Of a stretch of 64,000 bases of DNA, positions 1 to 12,600 are shown in pieces (the first letter of the stretch is position 1; each line of letters starts with the position of its first letter). Source of the DNA: Xylaria sp. FL1777 (taxonomy: Eukaryota; Ascomycota; Sordariomycetes; Xylariales; Xylariaceae); NCBI GenBank assembly GCA_022578965.1, contig MU400571.1, forward strand, positions 1 to 64,000, in the 5' to 3' direction. The notes under the pieces are model-generated. The model was not told the origin of the DNA. It was given only the letters and a program-made list of their open reading frames with translations, and did no database searches. The translations under genes and the position numbers were made by a program.

Positions 1-1265
1 TTTATAATTTAATTTTACTAGTTATTTAGCTGTTTTTATAACTTGTTTTTTTAGTTTTTTTTTTGTAGTTTTATTAGTTTTTTTTTGTTTTTTTTTTTAT
101 TTTTTTTTTTATTTTTATTTGTTATTTAATATACTTATTAGCATTTAAACAAGCTTAATTAAACTTTTATAATATATACTTGTTTAAATAAAGCAAGCTT
201 TAAATGTTTTTAAATAGTAATAATTAAAGCATACTTTTATTATAATATTTTTATTTGCTATAATATATTTAATAAATAGTTTTTTGCTATTTTATATTTA
301 ATATTGCTTATATGTTTTTTTATTTGTTTTTTTAATAAATATATATTAAATATAAGCTTTTTTTTGCTTAGTATAATTAAAGTTAAAATTTGTATTTTAT
401 TTTTAGCTTTTTTTAAATATTTTTTTAAAGTTAAACTAACAGCAAAAATCTTAATTAATTTTAAATAAATATTATTATATTATAAAAATATAAAAAATAT
501 TAATTATAAATTTTTTTATTAATTTTTAAACTTTATTATTTATGCTTTTTTATAAATAATTAATAGTAAATTTTATTTACTAAATAATATTTAAGCATTT
601 TTTTAAAGTTTTAAAAAAACTTATTTTTAGTAGTATAAACTATTTTTAAAACTTAAAATTTTTTAAAAAAACTAGCATTATTATTAAATATGTTATATTA
701 TTAAATATATAAATAAATATTAAAAAAATAAATGCTTTAAGTATATTATATATAAAAAAAGTATACTATATGCAAAAAATGCAAATTATATATAAAAAAA
801 GCAAATTATATATAAAAAAAGCAAGTTATATATAAAAAAAGCAAGTTATATATAAAAAAAGCAAGTTATATATAAAAAAAGCAAATTATATATAAAAAAA
901 ATATATTATATTTAAAAAAAATAGCATAAAATTTTAAAATATAAAAAATAATAAATTTAGTTTATAATAACTTAATAAAATAAATAATAAATAAAATTAG
1001 CTTTAATTAAGCTATATAAATATATTATTAATAAATATAGCAATATATAACTATAATAATATAGCTGCAAATTTTTGCAAATATAGCTATTTATAATTAT
1101 ATATATATATTTAGCTTTATATATAGCAATTAAAAAGATATTTTTTTTAAAGTAGCTATATAGCATTTAAATAAGCTTAATTAAATAAAATTAAAATATA
1201 TATAACATTTAATACTTACTAATGTTACAATGCAAAGTAGTGCAATTAAAAAAGCATAATAAAAA
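1..1265. repeat. AT-rich block, probably RIP-degraded repeat DNA
   Basis: This stretch is almost pure A and T. I find no CpG dinucleotide in it, and the few G and C bases sit mainly in GC, CT and AG steps. No frame has convincing coding content; the only ORF (972-1166, minus) is a run of Lys, Ile, Tyr and Leu. Such composition is what repeat-induced point mutation leaves in filamentous ascomycetes, which infers an old transposon or subtelomeric/centromere-proximal repeat whose identity is lost. The change to ordinary composition is abrupt near 1260-1300. Confidence 0.75.
781..900. repeat. Six tandem copies of a 20-bp AT-rich unit
   Basis: Six exact-length 20-bp units start at 781, 801, 821, 841, 861 and 881. 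They read gcaaattatatataaaaaaa or the same with g at the sixth base. Degenerate copies flank the array at about 741-780 and 901-920. The units differ only by A/G at one place, so the array is either young or homogenised compared with the decayed DNA around it. Confidence 0.9.
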
Positions 1266-4200
1266 AAGTAAGAAATAGGTAAATTATTAGCTGCCTAGGT
1301 ATAGATGAATACCCGAGGGGTAGGTGGAAGGAGTTAGGTGGGGTTGCCTTGGTTCTGGCACACTTTTTCGCTATGGGCTACCGTAGATGGGGAGGTTAAG
1401 CTTTATACCTCTTTCACTATAATGGTGAGTAGGTACTTACCTGCCTGTACAGGGGGAGGAAGAAGTGAAGTGTATACACAGTAGATAGATGGTATTATGA
1501 TTTCGGCATAGTGACCTCCATCAATCGTTGATTGGGTGATGTTCCTACAAGACGAGAAATCAAGGCCAAAGTTGTCTCAGTGCACACGTCAATGGTACGT
1601 ACATAGGTACAATGTACCTCCTATGGTGACGAAACTAGGTACGCAGTACCGACCTTACTGCGTAGGTATGGTTGAGACTGCCTGTCCCTTGACGTCATAG
1701 GGCACTAACCCACTAAGTAATTTCTCTTCTATAACTCCAGCTGGGGATCATTCTACATTGCCTAGGTAGCCACAATAAGTCTGGGCCACGTGGGTTTTAA
1801 CCCTCGAAGCTAGCGAAATCATCATGATCTTCTTCTTCTTCTCCTACCTGGATACAGTGATTCATAACCAGAGGATTTTGGAGAGACGTTGACTTACTCG
1901 CTTTACCAGCTTTGAGGAGACCGGCCTTAGACATAGTGCACAACTCATCCAAGACCTCCGAATAGCCCGCAGCTTCGGCACTTTGTTGTTGTTCTTGTTG
2001 TTTTCATAAAGCCGAGGTTGCTATGTGTAGAACCGGGGCGTTAGCAAATTCCGGCTTTGTACCTTGATTCACCTAAGGTGTTGCTGAACACTTTAGCAAC
2101 TGCACTCAGATCTGAAGTTTGTGTGTTGGTGTAGGAGACGATATTTCGAACACCGACCAGCTAGCGGCTGTTAGGTTTAGAACTCTTGGAGGCTTTTAGA
2201 AAAGAAATAATTCCCATGTCAATATGTCGCAAGGCTGAGTAGTTTGCATCTCTAGATACGTAGCAACACCAGCAACAAGCGCCATCGATTTTGATATTCT
2301 GAGGGTTGAGGTAGACTGCTTGGCATACACTACGTCACAGCTGGCTTAGGGGTGTTGGCGAATAGCGAATTTATTCTTTCGTTGTTGATTCAATTCTTTA
2401 TCATTTGTCTGTCAGGCGACAACGTAACCTCGTCTGCCCTCTGTCGCAACCAACGTTCTAGAGTTGCATTGATAGGAAAGGCAAGAGAGTGCACCCTATT
2501 CCACCGATACATTGTTAGTAGTCAGACGTCTGTTATGGGAATACTTGCTAATGTTTCCGCCATTCCATAAACCTCGACGGCGTTGTTGAGCACGTCGCGT
2601 GGGAAGATTAAGCATAAAACTAAGATGATATCTTTGCCGTTACGCCGACAGGGGATTTTCCTGTGAGGGTGAGCCGTGCAACAGGAGTTGATGACATTGC
2701 GCAGTCGCTCTGCCATACGGCCAGGCCATAGCATCGGTCCCTATGTTGGGAGTTCTACGACAGCCGATCGCTCCGTAGGTACAACTGTGCTATACGAGGC
2801 TACTACCGTGGTACCCGGCCAGGCGTACCCTTCTTCCACCATAATCTATCTCAAGGTCAGCCGTCGAATTCGATAGTGATGAAACGTGGCCACATATGTT
2901 TCACTCACTTGGTAACCTAATGGACCACCCTCGAGAGAAAAGGGCATCGGTTGCTCTGGAGCAAAAGCAGAAATTTCGCCATCCTTCTTCTTGTTCGTTC
3001 TTCTTTCTTTCTTTAGATTCACTGGACTGGTGTCTCATACGTTATGATAAGGGTGTAGACGAGTTGTGCGGAATGGACTTCGGTGACTTTGGCTTATTCA
3101 AGTTTGGATATAATTACTTGAGTGTTATTATGTGTTATGCACAAAAATGACTTGCGCAATAGGATAATTCCCGTAGTTGCCTGGTCGAGGAGCGCCTCGC
3201 CTCCCTAGATGGTAGGCTTGGTGAAAGAGGCGGGCAGCAGACTCGTACCGGAGGAGCTTTGTCGCATTGAAGCAGTAGCGCAGCATCTTGGAATTGTGAG
3301 GTTGGGCTAAGGAGCCTAGGAGAGTTACAAAATATTGCACCATCTAATCCAGGACGGAGGTTCCCTCACTCATCATGTATGTATGAACGTACCTACATAC
3401 ATGTACTACCTATGTAGGTAGGTAGGCAAGGAGCATGCTTGACAGCAAGCGGCTATACCTACAGTACCTGCATGTGTATTAGGTACTGTACGTTCTGGAT
3501 ACGTGTACTGGCAACCTGTATACATCCTACGTAGGTACCTACCTAGGTAGGTATCTATCTACATACGTACTTGGAAGATTCTTAGGGCACCTGCACGTAT
3601 GTACATACAATACAGATATGTATGTACCTATCTATATATCTATCTATCTATCTACATGCCCAGGTATATACCTAGTAGTCATCGATAATATAACAGAGCT
3701 TCAATTGTATATAGCTGTCTTTTGTTTTGTTTTTGTTTATTGTTTTTTTTTTTTTTTTTTACATGCATATATACATATGTATAAGTATGTGCGAGTGGAG
3801 TTAGAGGTAGGTACCTATCTACATATACCTACTCCATGTAGCCTAATATTCTAGTCTCACGGGCATGCTGGAAAGGGCAGCAACTCTTTCTTCAGTGGAG
3901 AGCCAGACTTAATGGGGTCTCCTCAGCCAGTCAGAAGAGGGCTGGCAGCGGCTGGCGTACAAGTCAACCTGCGCTAGTCTAGGTACTACGTACATATGTA
4001 GCTCTTTTGCTCATGGCTAGCTTGCAAAAGCAGACCACCCTCAAAAAAACCAACAAGCATCGCATTTCTCTAGGTAGTGCACCTGTCCGTGTTTCTACAA
4101 CCGACAATTGTACCCGGGGGCTCTTCTTCACTCGAACCCGCGTCGTTCCAGCTTCCACCTAACCGTCGCCCTCGCCCGTCAACGACCCCGTCTCATCTCC

Positions 4201-4903
4201 ATCCTCTCTATCGTCTCCGTCTCTCCTATCCAGCCGATCCCATCGCACCCTTCGTCGTCGTCGTCGTTGTCGTTGTTTAAGGGGAGACAAGCATCAGTGC
4301 CTTGCAGATCCCAACCCGTACCATCTTCTAATCCTCTGCCCCTGAGCTCCGAGCTCGAAATACTGATTACGCCGCTCACACGGCCTCTTCCCCCCTCCCT
4401 TTTTATTTATTTTTCTCGTTTTATCTTTCCCCTCCAGAAACCCCTGCTTTTGGCTCTCTCGTTTTCTCGTTCTGAGTGCATGTCGAGGTCAGTCGCTCGT
4501 TCTCCAAGAAAGGAAGAAGGAAACTTAGAAGAAGTAAAGAGTGAGAAAGGAGGAAGAGGAGAAGACACCGACACATACTGCAGCGAGCACTATTAGGTAC
4601 CTTGTAGATGCCCTTGCTCGTCCCGCCCAACCGAGATTATCATTTTACTGTGATGTCGTTTTTTTGCTCGTCTTATTCTCTCACGCTATCACCTCTAACG
4701 CTCAACAGTCTATTCTAGTTCTTTATCTGCTTGTCTCGACCTCGCGGCCACAGAACATCGAATACCGCCCCTTGTAGTACCGGCCTTTGCAGTACCGGCT
4801 TCGCTTGCATTTCACCGTCCCGAGCACAACCGGTTTTTTAGTCCTATCATTATCCGTATTTCTATACAGGCAGCTCCAAATACAAATACCGCTTGCTCCG
4901 AAC
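1266..4903. other. Intergenic region with 5' leader of the next gene
   Basis: No frame gives a supportable gene. The part from about 3360 to 3840 is dense in TACCTA-type repeats. From about 4380 to 4760 the plus strand is rich in C and T (runs of ctctc, tttttt, cctcc), which fits the pyrimidine-rich promoter and 5' leader of the RNA-binding gene starting at 4904. The 162-codon open frame at 4108-4596 is Pro/Ser/Arg-rich and looks like a chance frame in that leader. Confidence 0.6.
3366..3660. repeat. TACCTA/TAGGTA and TATC simple-repeat patch
   Basis: The patch is made of overlapping gtacctac, taggtaggtag, acctaggtaggta and tatctatctatcta strings on both strands, several of them palindromic. 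The same motif family recurs in most intergenic regions of the window (17700-17770, 23210-23300, 32970-33060, 51520-51550, 63840-64000). Confidence 0.75.
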
Positions 4904-7077
4904 ATGTCGAGTCAACAGACGCCATCGTCTCATGCCGAGCGATACGTCGTTATTCATGTTGCGACCACGTGCGACGAACATGGCGTCTACGTAACCAAGG
5001 ACTCTGCCGAAGTCATCGAGCTTGGCTGGATCCTGCTCGATTCCAAGTCGCTCGACGAGGTATGCCGCACTCTCCTCTTCAATCTCTTACAGGTGGATAA
5101 ATCCGTGTGTGGCTGACCTGGAGACTCTTGTATCATAGATACACCGCGAAAGTGTGCTCGTCAAGCCCATCAACACGCCCATCACCCCTCTTTGTAGTGA
5201 GTTGCCTTGTTTCGACGGCCCAGGTCGACGACGAAGACGCGAACTTGGTAGGCCGACTGCTGATGCACTTTCTCCACTATAGCCAGCCTCACGACTTTGA
5301 CATGGGAGCATGTGCGAAATGCCGGCACCTTCCGAGACGCAATCAACCGCTTCGATGCCTTCGCTTCCGAGCATCTGACCTCCCAGAACCTCGACTTCGT
5401 CTTCGTCACCCTTGACGCCTGGGATCTGCGTGTGCAACTGCCTCGCGAAGCCCGCGACAAAGCCGTTGTGCTCCCTCCCTACTTGCAACACTCTCGCACC
5501 TTCGATCTGCGAACCGAGTACCAGCGTTGGCAGCAACACCATCCCGAGTCTCTACCCTTTGGCCCATCCATGCTCTCCAACATATGTGCCGCCCTCGAAG
5601 TTGAACCAGTTCAGTCAAGTGCCCCCATTAAGCACAATCTGCCCTTCCACCTGCAAGCATTGGCCCCTGCTTCGCCAAGGCGTGCCATGGAAGAGGCTGT
5701 GACGCTCGCTCGCGTTCTTCGTGGCCTGATTAGAAAATCTCAACCGCTTCAGGAGCATCCCGATGTCTTGAGCCGCCCCATGGATGCTCGTGCCGATGTG
5801 CGCGCCTTTTTGTCGGAGAGGAGCAAGGTTTTGCACATGTCTGGTCTGCCTCATGATACCACTCAATCAGAGCTGGAGAGCTGGTTCACTCAATTTGGCG
5901 GTCGCCCTATTGCTTTCTGGACCTTACGCACTCCCGAACAGCACAAGCCTACGGGCACCGGTTTTGCTGTCTTCTCATCCCATGAAGAGGTCAGTGTCTC
6001 CGAGACCGGTCTGCAGCGCGCATGGCTTGGTTTCCCCACTCCCCCCTTGAGCTACGCGCCCCTTTTCTTTCATCACTCCCTTCGCAACAACGTTAAATAT
6101 ACGGTGTTACTGATCATGCTAGTTCAAAGGCGGCCGAGAGTTTATGCATGAATGGACGCGCCCTCAATGAGAAAGCTATTGAAGTTTCTCCCTCTTCAAG
6201 CCGCGTGTTAGATCGCGCTGCCGAAGTCCTCACGCCGTTTCCCCCAAGCAAGAATCGACCACGTCCTGGTGATTGGACCTGTCCCTCCTGCGGTTTCTCC
6301 AACTTTCAGCGACGAACAGCCTGCTTTCGATGCTCGTACCCTGCAATGAATGCTGGGCCTCAGGGTGACATGGGTTACGGCTATGGCTATGGGCCACCGG
6401 CTATGATGGCGCCCCCTCACCATGGTGGCCACCACGGAAATATGGGCCACGGCGGAGGTCGCATGGGAGGCAGTGGTCCTGTTCCATTCCGAGCAGGAGA
6501 TTGGAAGTGCGGCAACGAAGTCTGCGGTTATCACAATTTCGCCAAGAATGTCTGTTGCCTTCGTTGTGGTTCAAGTCGCGCCGGCGCTGCCATGGTGGCT
6601 GATTCGGGCTATCCGTCGCCCATGGATGGTGGTTCCAACTACGGGATGGGATCAGGCTCCATGGCTGGCACACCAGGCCCTGGGCCTTTTGCCTCGGCCG
6701 GGGCGCCTTTTGGGGCTTCTGGTGGCTATGGTCAACATTTTGGAGGTCCGCCTAGTACGTATGCTCTGCCGTCCGGCATTGGCGGAGGCGCCACCCCCTA
6801 CCCGTCACTCAATACACACTTTGGCCCAGCCCCAGGATCTCACTCGACCGCTCCGTTTGACAGTCGTGCTGCCGAGGCTGCTTTCCAAGCTGCTGGCAAT
6901 GGTCCTGCCTCAGCAGGCCCATCAAACGCCAGCAACAATAACAGCAACTTCTATGCGGGACAATCGGAGAACGACCCCTTCGCGTTCCTGTCCTCCGGTA
7001 TGGGAGGACTTTCTGTGAGCGGAGGCGATGCTCGTCAGAATGGTGCTGGCGCTCCTCCAAGCAAGTCGCCCGCTTAA
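4904..7077 (+). CDS. Nrp1/Arp-type RNA-binding protein (pseudo-exonuclease, RRM, two RanBP2 zinc fingers)
   Basis: Four exons: 4904-5059, 5139-5196, 5283-5989 and 6130-7077, giving 622 residues. The N-terminal third (about 1-230) has the layout of a DEDD 3'-5' exonuclease of the ERI-1 type, but the expected first motif (DxEATC) reads HVATTC, so catalysis is probably lost. An RRM follows (about 250-335), then two RanBP2-type zinc fingers: GDWTCPSCGFSNF near 353 and GDWKCGNEVCGYHNF near 431. The C-terminus is Gly/Ala/Ser/Asn-rich. This order matches the yeast Nrp1 and Aspergillus Arp family, RNA-binding proteins linked to stress granules. The last intron must use an AAG acceptor at 6127-6129; the nearer TAG at 6120-6122 would shift frame to an early stop. 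ATG 4904 is the first in frame. Family assignment is firm; molecular role is inferred. Confidence 0.88.
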
Positions 7078-9671
7078 ACAGCTAGCTGGGCACATTATGG
7101 AGTGACTGCTCTCGACTGTCGTAATAAATGTGTTCGAAATGGTGGGCCTTGGAGCCGTTCATAATGATAGATGGCCTTATTTCGTGAGGGCATTTCGCAG
7201 GCCACTTGTTGAAATATGTGAAAAAAAGATGTGATTCTGTTTGGCACACTCCCGCGGACACGGGGTTGGACACCTGGAACACAAAACATCGACAACATGG
7301 ATGAGTCTCAAACTGAATTGCAATGGGATGTTTTAGTGGGAGTTGGAAAGAGAAAAAAAAATGGCAGTGGCCTCGTCCGGCATGGACACGGTAAGGGGGG
7401 TAAATAGGCGGTTTGATGGCATCGCGGGCCTTTACGTGCATCTTTCACAACAAGCACCTGGCATACACTTTAGCACTTCGACCTAGACGGACGGACATAC
7501 TTGTACATGACTGGAAATTTGTTGCAGGACTGGGCTTGAACGGCGGCATAGCGCAGGGAGTGAAAGGGAAGTGTTTGGGTTGTGTTCCTGATCTTCCCCC
7601 AAAGTTTGATGTCTTGAGTTCTCGTATCTCGTTTTTCTATCATGGCACTTTTTTATCACCTGTTTTCTTCTCGCATTACTTTTCCCACTACCTTCCCCTC
7701 TTGCGTATCTTCTATTCCTATTCTCAGTTCATGTTTTTATATCTTGTTCCTGTGTTCTGATACCGTCATTCCCTGTGCAAAAGAACCGTTACCGCATCGA
7801 CCCCACCTTATCCCCTTTTCTTTACCCTTTAAAGATAGTCACATGGGTGGCAGGCTCAAAATGACCCTGATGGATGATTTGAGGAGTCAGGGCGGGTTGG
7901 GTGGCTGGCTGGCTGTCTGGCTCTGGTTTCGAGGGATGGCGGTGCGTTACGGCTTTATTTGGCTCCCTAGGACAGCTCTTCGTTTCTCTTTAGCTTCAGG
8001 CCGCACTTCGGGTGTGGACGCTTCTCACTCACTCTTAGCCGTCACGTACTAGGCGGTCGTGGGGGAGGGGTAAGTACACCCACATCAAGTCATGATGGCG
8101 ACTGTGCAGCAGACCAAAACGGGGAATCGTGCCCAAGGAGGGATGTGAGGTTGTAAGGGGGGGAGACATGATGGCGCTCTTAAGTAGAACGGACAATCCG
8201 GATCACTAATAAGCTTCAGCGAGTCACCATCACACGTCCAAGATAGTGAGTGTGACAATAAAACCACGTCCGCTAGGCTGTGATTCCACGTTCGCTAGAC
8301 TCTGCTAAATTACTATTTTGTATACCGACATCTGGGGTAGCCCCTGAGAGATGAATCCTCGGTATCGTGAGCACATCCTGTCGCTTTCGCAGTCCATTTA
8401 CTCAGACTAGGATAATAATTATAATAATACATATGCCTTGCAGCCACTGTCTCGCAATGAGACTTCGATTTATAACGAAAAACAGCGAAGTTTAGCTTCA
8501 CTGATCCTCGTCTTCGTCGTCGTCACTGCCGCCGATAGTATCCCACCTTCCTATCTCGAAGCCTAGCTCTTCCATCGGTTGCAGTGTTTAGGCAAGGAAA
8601 CCTTGATGGGAGGTTAGATCCTTGTAGTCAAATATCATAGGAGATAAATAGCGGCCTCGTCGACTCAGAAATGACGCGAGATCCTTTAACCGCTTGTCGT
8701 GAAAGAAGGGGGGCAGAGGGCTTAGGGGGCATCACAAAGGAATGGTCAAATTACCTAGCTACTATGGTAGATAATACGATACTGTTCTCGCACAACGGCC
8801 CATAGAGCTATCTACATACCTATTGTTTATCATTCAGGTCTTATACAAGAAGTCGAAGCATATTTCCCTTAGAACCGGTACCTTAGTAGTAGATAGAAGC
8901 AAATATCTACAGTATAACTTAAAGTTAATGCCTCAGAGGAGTATATATGTATATCATTCAGTATTAGTAAGCTGTTTTAGGTAAGAGAAGTTCACGGAAG
9001 CAAAAATTTGTCATATGATTCAAAGTAGATACTTTAAGAGGGGCATATATATATATACCATTTAGTATTCTCAAGTAAGAAAACACAGCTTGAGCTGTTT
9101 GGATACTTCTTCTACCTCTGGAAATCGAGTAAAAATAGCGTGTCTCGTCCACCGCGGTTGAAATCGGAATGTCCTTCGATGGAACTACGTATATAGATAT
9201 AGTACTTTGTATCGAACCATTATCACTCGTCTAATATTCGTCGCACCTGGTATAGAAGGGCCGTGTCTGACTTTATTTTGAACAACGAGTTAGTTTAACA
9301 ACATTGAATGCATCATCATAAAACCTTTGATTCTTATATCATGTCTCGGCTTTTATCTTAACGTCAAAGTTAGCATAGTTACTTTCTACAACGACAAAGC
9401 ACTAGGCTACACTAGCTCTGAGCGATGTCTAGCATGTGGGAACACAGGCTTAATCAAGTAATTCACTACCGCGGGTTCCCGAGAAGTGTGAAGTGCTCTC
9501 TAACTCGGGTTATAATGATTTTATATTTCGCATCATCTGCAAGTCCAACACCGTCTGTCCCTCCAAAGAGACCATTCATTACATTCGAGCGCGGAGAAAT
9601 GATCTTATCTCGTATACCTTGTCCCTTATAACCTGTGAGCTATACAGTTCATATACTTTATTATACATCTC
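7078..9671. other. Intergenic region between convergent genes
   Basis: This holds the 3' ends of the RNA-binding gene (+) and Xrn1 (-). Open frames at 7413-8052 are Ser/Phe/Leu-rich and lack family features. The part 8600-9400 is AT-rich and featureless. A short coding-like fragment at 8498-8575 on the minus strand is listed separately. Confidence 0.6.
8498..8575 (-). pseudogene. Possible relic: acidic C-terminal fragment
   Basis: Read on the minus strand this gives MEELGFEIGRWDTIGG followed by an acidic SDDDEDEDQ tail and a stop. It looks like the C-terminus of a real protein. The frame upstream is closed by a stop within about 25 bp, and no acceptor AG sits close by, so it is probably a broken copy or a chance run. 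I cannot name the parent family. Confidence 0.25.
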
Positions 9672-12600
9672 TCACTCGATCGCAGTATTGCCTCCTCGAG
9701 CTCCCCGTCCTCGGCCCCTATGTCCTCGGCCACGCGCTCGACCGCGCCCACCACCACGGGAATCTAGTCCACCAGGTGGCGGGACGGCATTATAGGACTG
9801 CCGATTCTGACCGTTACTAACGGGCACACTGGGAAACTGTCCCATTTCAATTCTGGCATCAAGAATAAAAGGCTCGCCTCTGTTAACTCCTCCGCTTCTT
9901 CCGCCTCTTCCGCCTCTACCACCACGGCCACTATGGCTGACTGGTTGCTCTCCCTGCGCACCGTTGTAAGACTCTGGTCTAACAGATGGCGTGACGGCGT
10001 TATGGGCCTGGTGAAATTGACGGTTTCTAGAGGCCGTGCCTTCTTGTCCATTAGTAGCAGGTCCATGTCCGTCCGGGTGCGGTCTGTATACAAGACTGCT
10101 ATGCTGAAGATGAGGCACTGAATTTCCGAGCCCTCGCTGTGACGGGCCGCCTCGCCCATTTGTGACGTGACGGTTGCCGCCGTTGACAGCCCCGCGCCAA
10201 CTTCCCCTAAGGGGCCCAGGAGCCGCAGCATCCCTCAGTTGTGGCCCAGTCGATGCACCATATTTATGTGCTATGAGAGGTGCCTGCACAGGTCGTCTTT
10301 CCATGCTGGATTTGGAGTCTGTAATCACTTGTTTTTGTGACACATTAAGTACCGAATTGGCCGAAACTGTCTGTCCACGGAACGCATCGCAACGTCCATT
10401 TAGCGTAGTGCCGTTCATGAAAGCGTTGTCCCAGAGGATGTCAAGCATATGATGGTTACCCACTGTACTAACCCCGACGACTGTTCCTCTGGAAGCAATG
10501 GGAACCTTGCCGGAAGCCTGCACGTAAACTACCCGATCTCCAAGACTATATGTCTGGTGGCCAAGTCTTTGTTCTGAATCCTTTGGGTGTAGGAGAGCAG
10601 ATCGAGGAACACCGGTCATTTTCTTACGGTTAGTCTTGGTATTGGAATTCCCTAGAGCGTCTGCTCCTCCTTGAAGTTCCATTACGACTCCTGAATCTAG
10701 TTGTTGAGCGTCGAGCGGCACTCGCTCAAATTTGCTCGTTTCAATCGTCTTAAGCCAAGCACCAATTTCCTTGACTTTGGCGCTCGCGACATCAGGGTCT
10801 GGCCAAAGATCTGTGTCACTCAATTCACTTCCCGAAGGATTCCGTAAGATTGCGGCGAAGAAGTCGGGGAATTGAGTCATGTACGTAATTAGCAAAACGA
10901 TCGCGGCAGGGCTGAATTCCCAACCTGAATTCGACTTCCGGGAGTAGCCCAAAACCTTCTGTTTTCTTCCTTCAAACTTGAGGTTCAATCCCAGGTTGAC
11001 TTTCATGTTCCCACCTACGGTGTAAACATGAAATGATGATGTGATCTTGCTTAGAATTAGCGGGTGAAGGCCTAGATCTTTGGCCACAGCATAGGATGGC
11101 TTGTAGCCGCTTCGCTGTTCTGCACGATGGATGATCTGCCGAGCAAAGTCCGGTTCTCTGGCCGTAACCGACACAATGATTTCAGCCTTGTTGTCAGCAT
11201 GCCCGATAACTTCGAGGGGACGCCCATAAGCAAAATCACCCAGGAAGAAAGCATGAGTCCCAGTGGGAAACTCCTCCTCGATAGGGATAGCAGCACGTTC
11301 AATGAACCGCTCGTCGGGACTGACGACTTCATCGACAATGACCTGCAATGCATAATCGGTTTCCATGCCGGGTATAGGGCCGTAAGACTTAATGGTGGCT
11401 CCATCGTGCGTCTTGACCAGACCTTTGAGCATCTCAACGTGAATTAAGGACTCGACAGAGCCAATAATAATCCCTAGTCGCTTGCCGTAAAAGTTCTCAA
11501 TGCGCGAGGCCTTCTTGTTCCACTCTTCGACATCTCTACCTGAATGGTGATTCTCAATAACCTGGCCTGGACTATTTGGATCGAGTGTATAGTCAAATAG
11601 TTCGTCAGAGACCCGAGTAATTCTAGCTTCCTGTAAAAAAGGGTAGCCGACGTGGCATATCTGACCTAGTTTAGCTTTTGCCAACTCTATTTTGCAGCGA
11701 GTCTCTACGTCAGACAAAGTAACTACCATGCTCTCGTTGCGGCTTTCTTGCTGAAAGACATTTACCCCATGAAACCCAAGTGTTGCGTTGTACGGGAGGG
11801 TTGCAAGACTGGGGAAACCAGCCAGTGCGGCGACACCTATTTTGGCTTCTTCCAAGAGACCTACATATAGATCTAACCCTTCAGCCACAGGGAGGTCGAA
11901 AATATTCTCGACACACCGACAGTTTGGGATATCTGGGAAAATACCAACCATCGACGAAGGATACGTGAAATTTAGGTTTGGGTCGTAAGTGAATTTGAGT
12001 GACACGCCAAAGCTGTTACGGGCCTTCTCTTCTGGGGAAAGAAGCTCATTGCAAGGAGCCATAGCAGAGAGGAGCCGATCCTCTTCAATGAAGGGGATTT
12101 TAACAACAGCCTCCCATTCCATCTTCTTCCCATTCATGTCCAATTCAAAGTCTCTCGGATAGAAGTCGATGATGGGAGACTTAGGACTCGTCATAAGCTC
12201 ATGGTATACCGATGGCACGATTTTTTTGCTTCTATCAGGTAAAACGCCCATTAGCTGCTCGAATGGCCGAAAAGGTTGGCCAAGTTTGAAGTTGAGATCA
12301 GCACTAAAGCCTTTTGAAATATCTATAATGACGAATTAGTCGTGAATTTGAACGCGAATACGACTGCTTTAGCCGCTTACCCGAAGTCATAGGAGAGTAA
12401 TGATAGCCATAGAACCACGGCCATGAGGCCACTCCACGATAGTAATAATATAAAACCCATTGCAAACCCTGAACATAATTTTCGCTCAGCTTCACTAGTT
12501 CCGACTCACTGACGTCGGCTGGCCAGTGAAACTTCTCCTCGTAGTATGTGTCCTTCCACTCCTTAAACTTTTCCTCGTATTTACGTTGTAAAGTCGCCCG

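Noticed and set aside
781..900. Regular repeats that might suggest a CRISPR array
   Set aside because: Units are directly adjacent with no spacers, are AT-only in character, and the DNA is eukaryotic.
4108..4596. 162-codon frame upstream of the RNA-binding gene
   Set aside because: Pro/Ser/Arg-rich without domain features, in a pyrimidine-rich leader.
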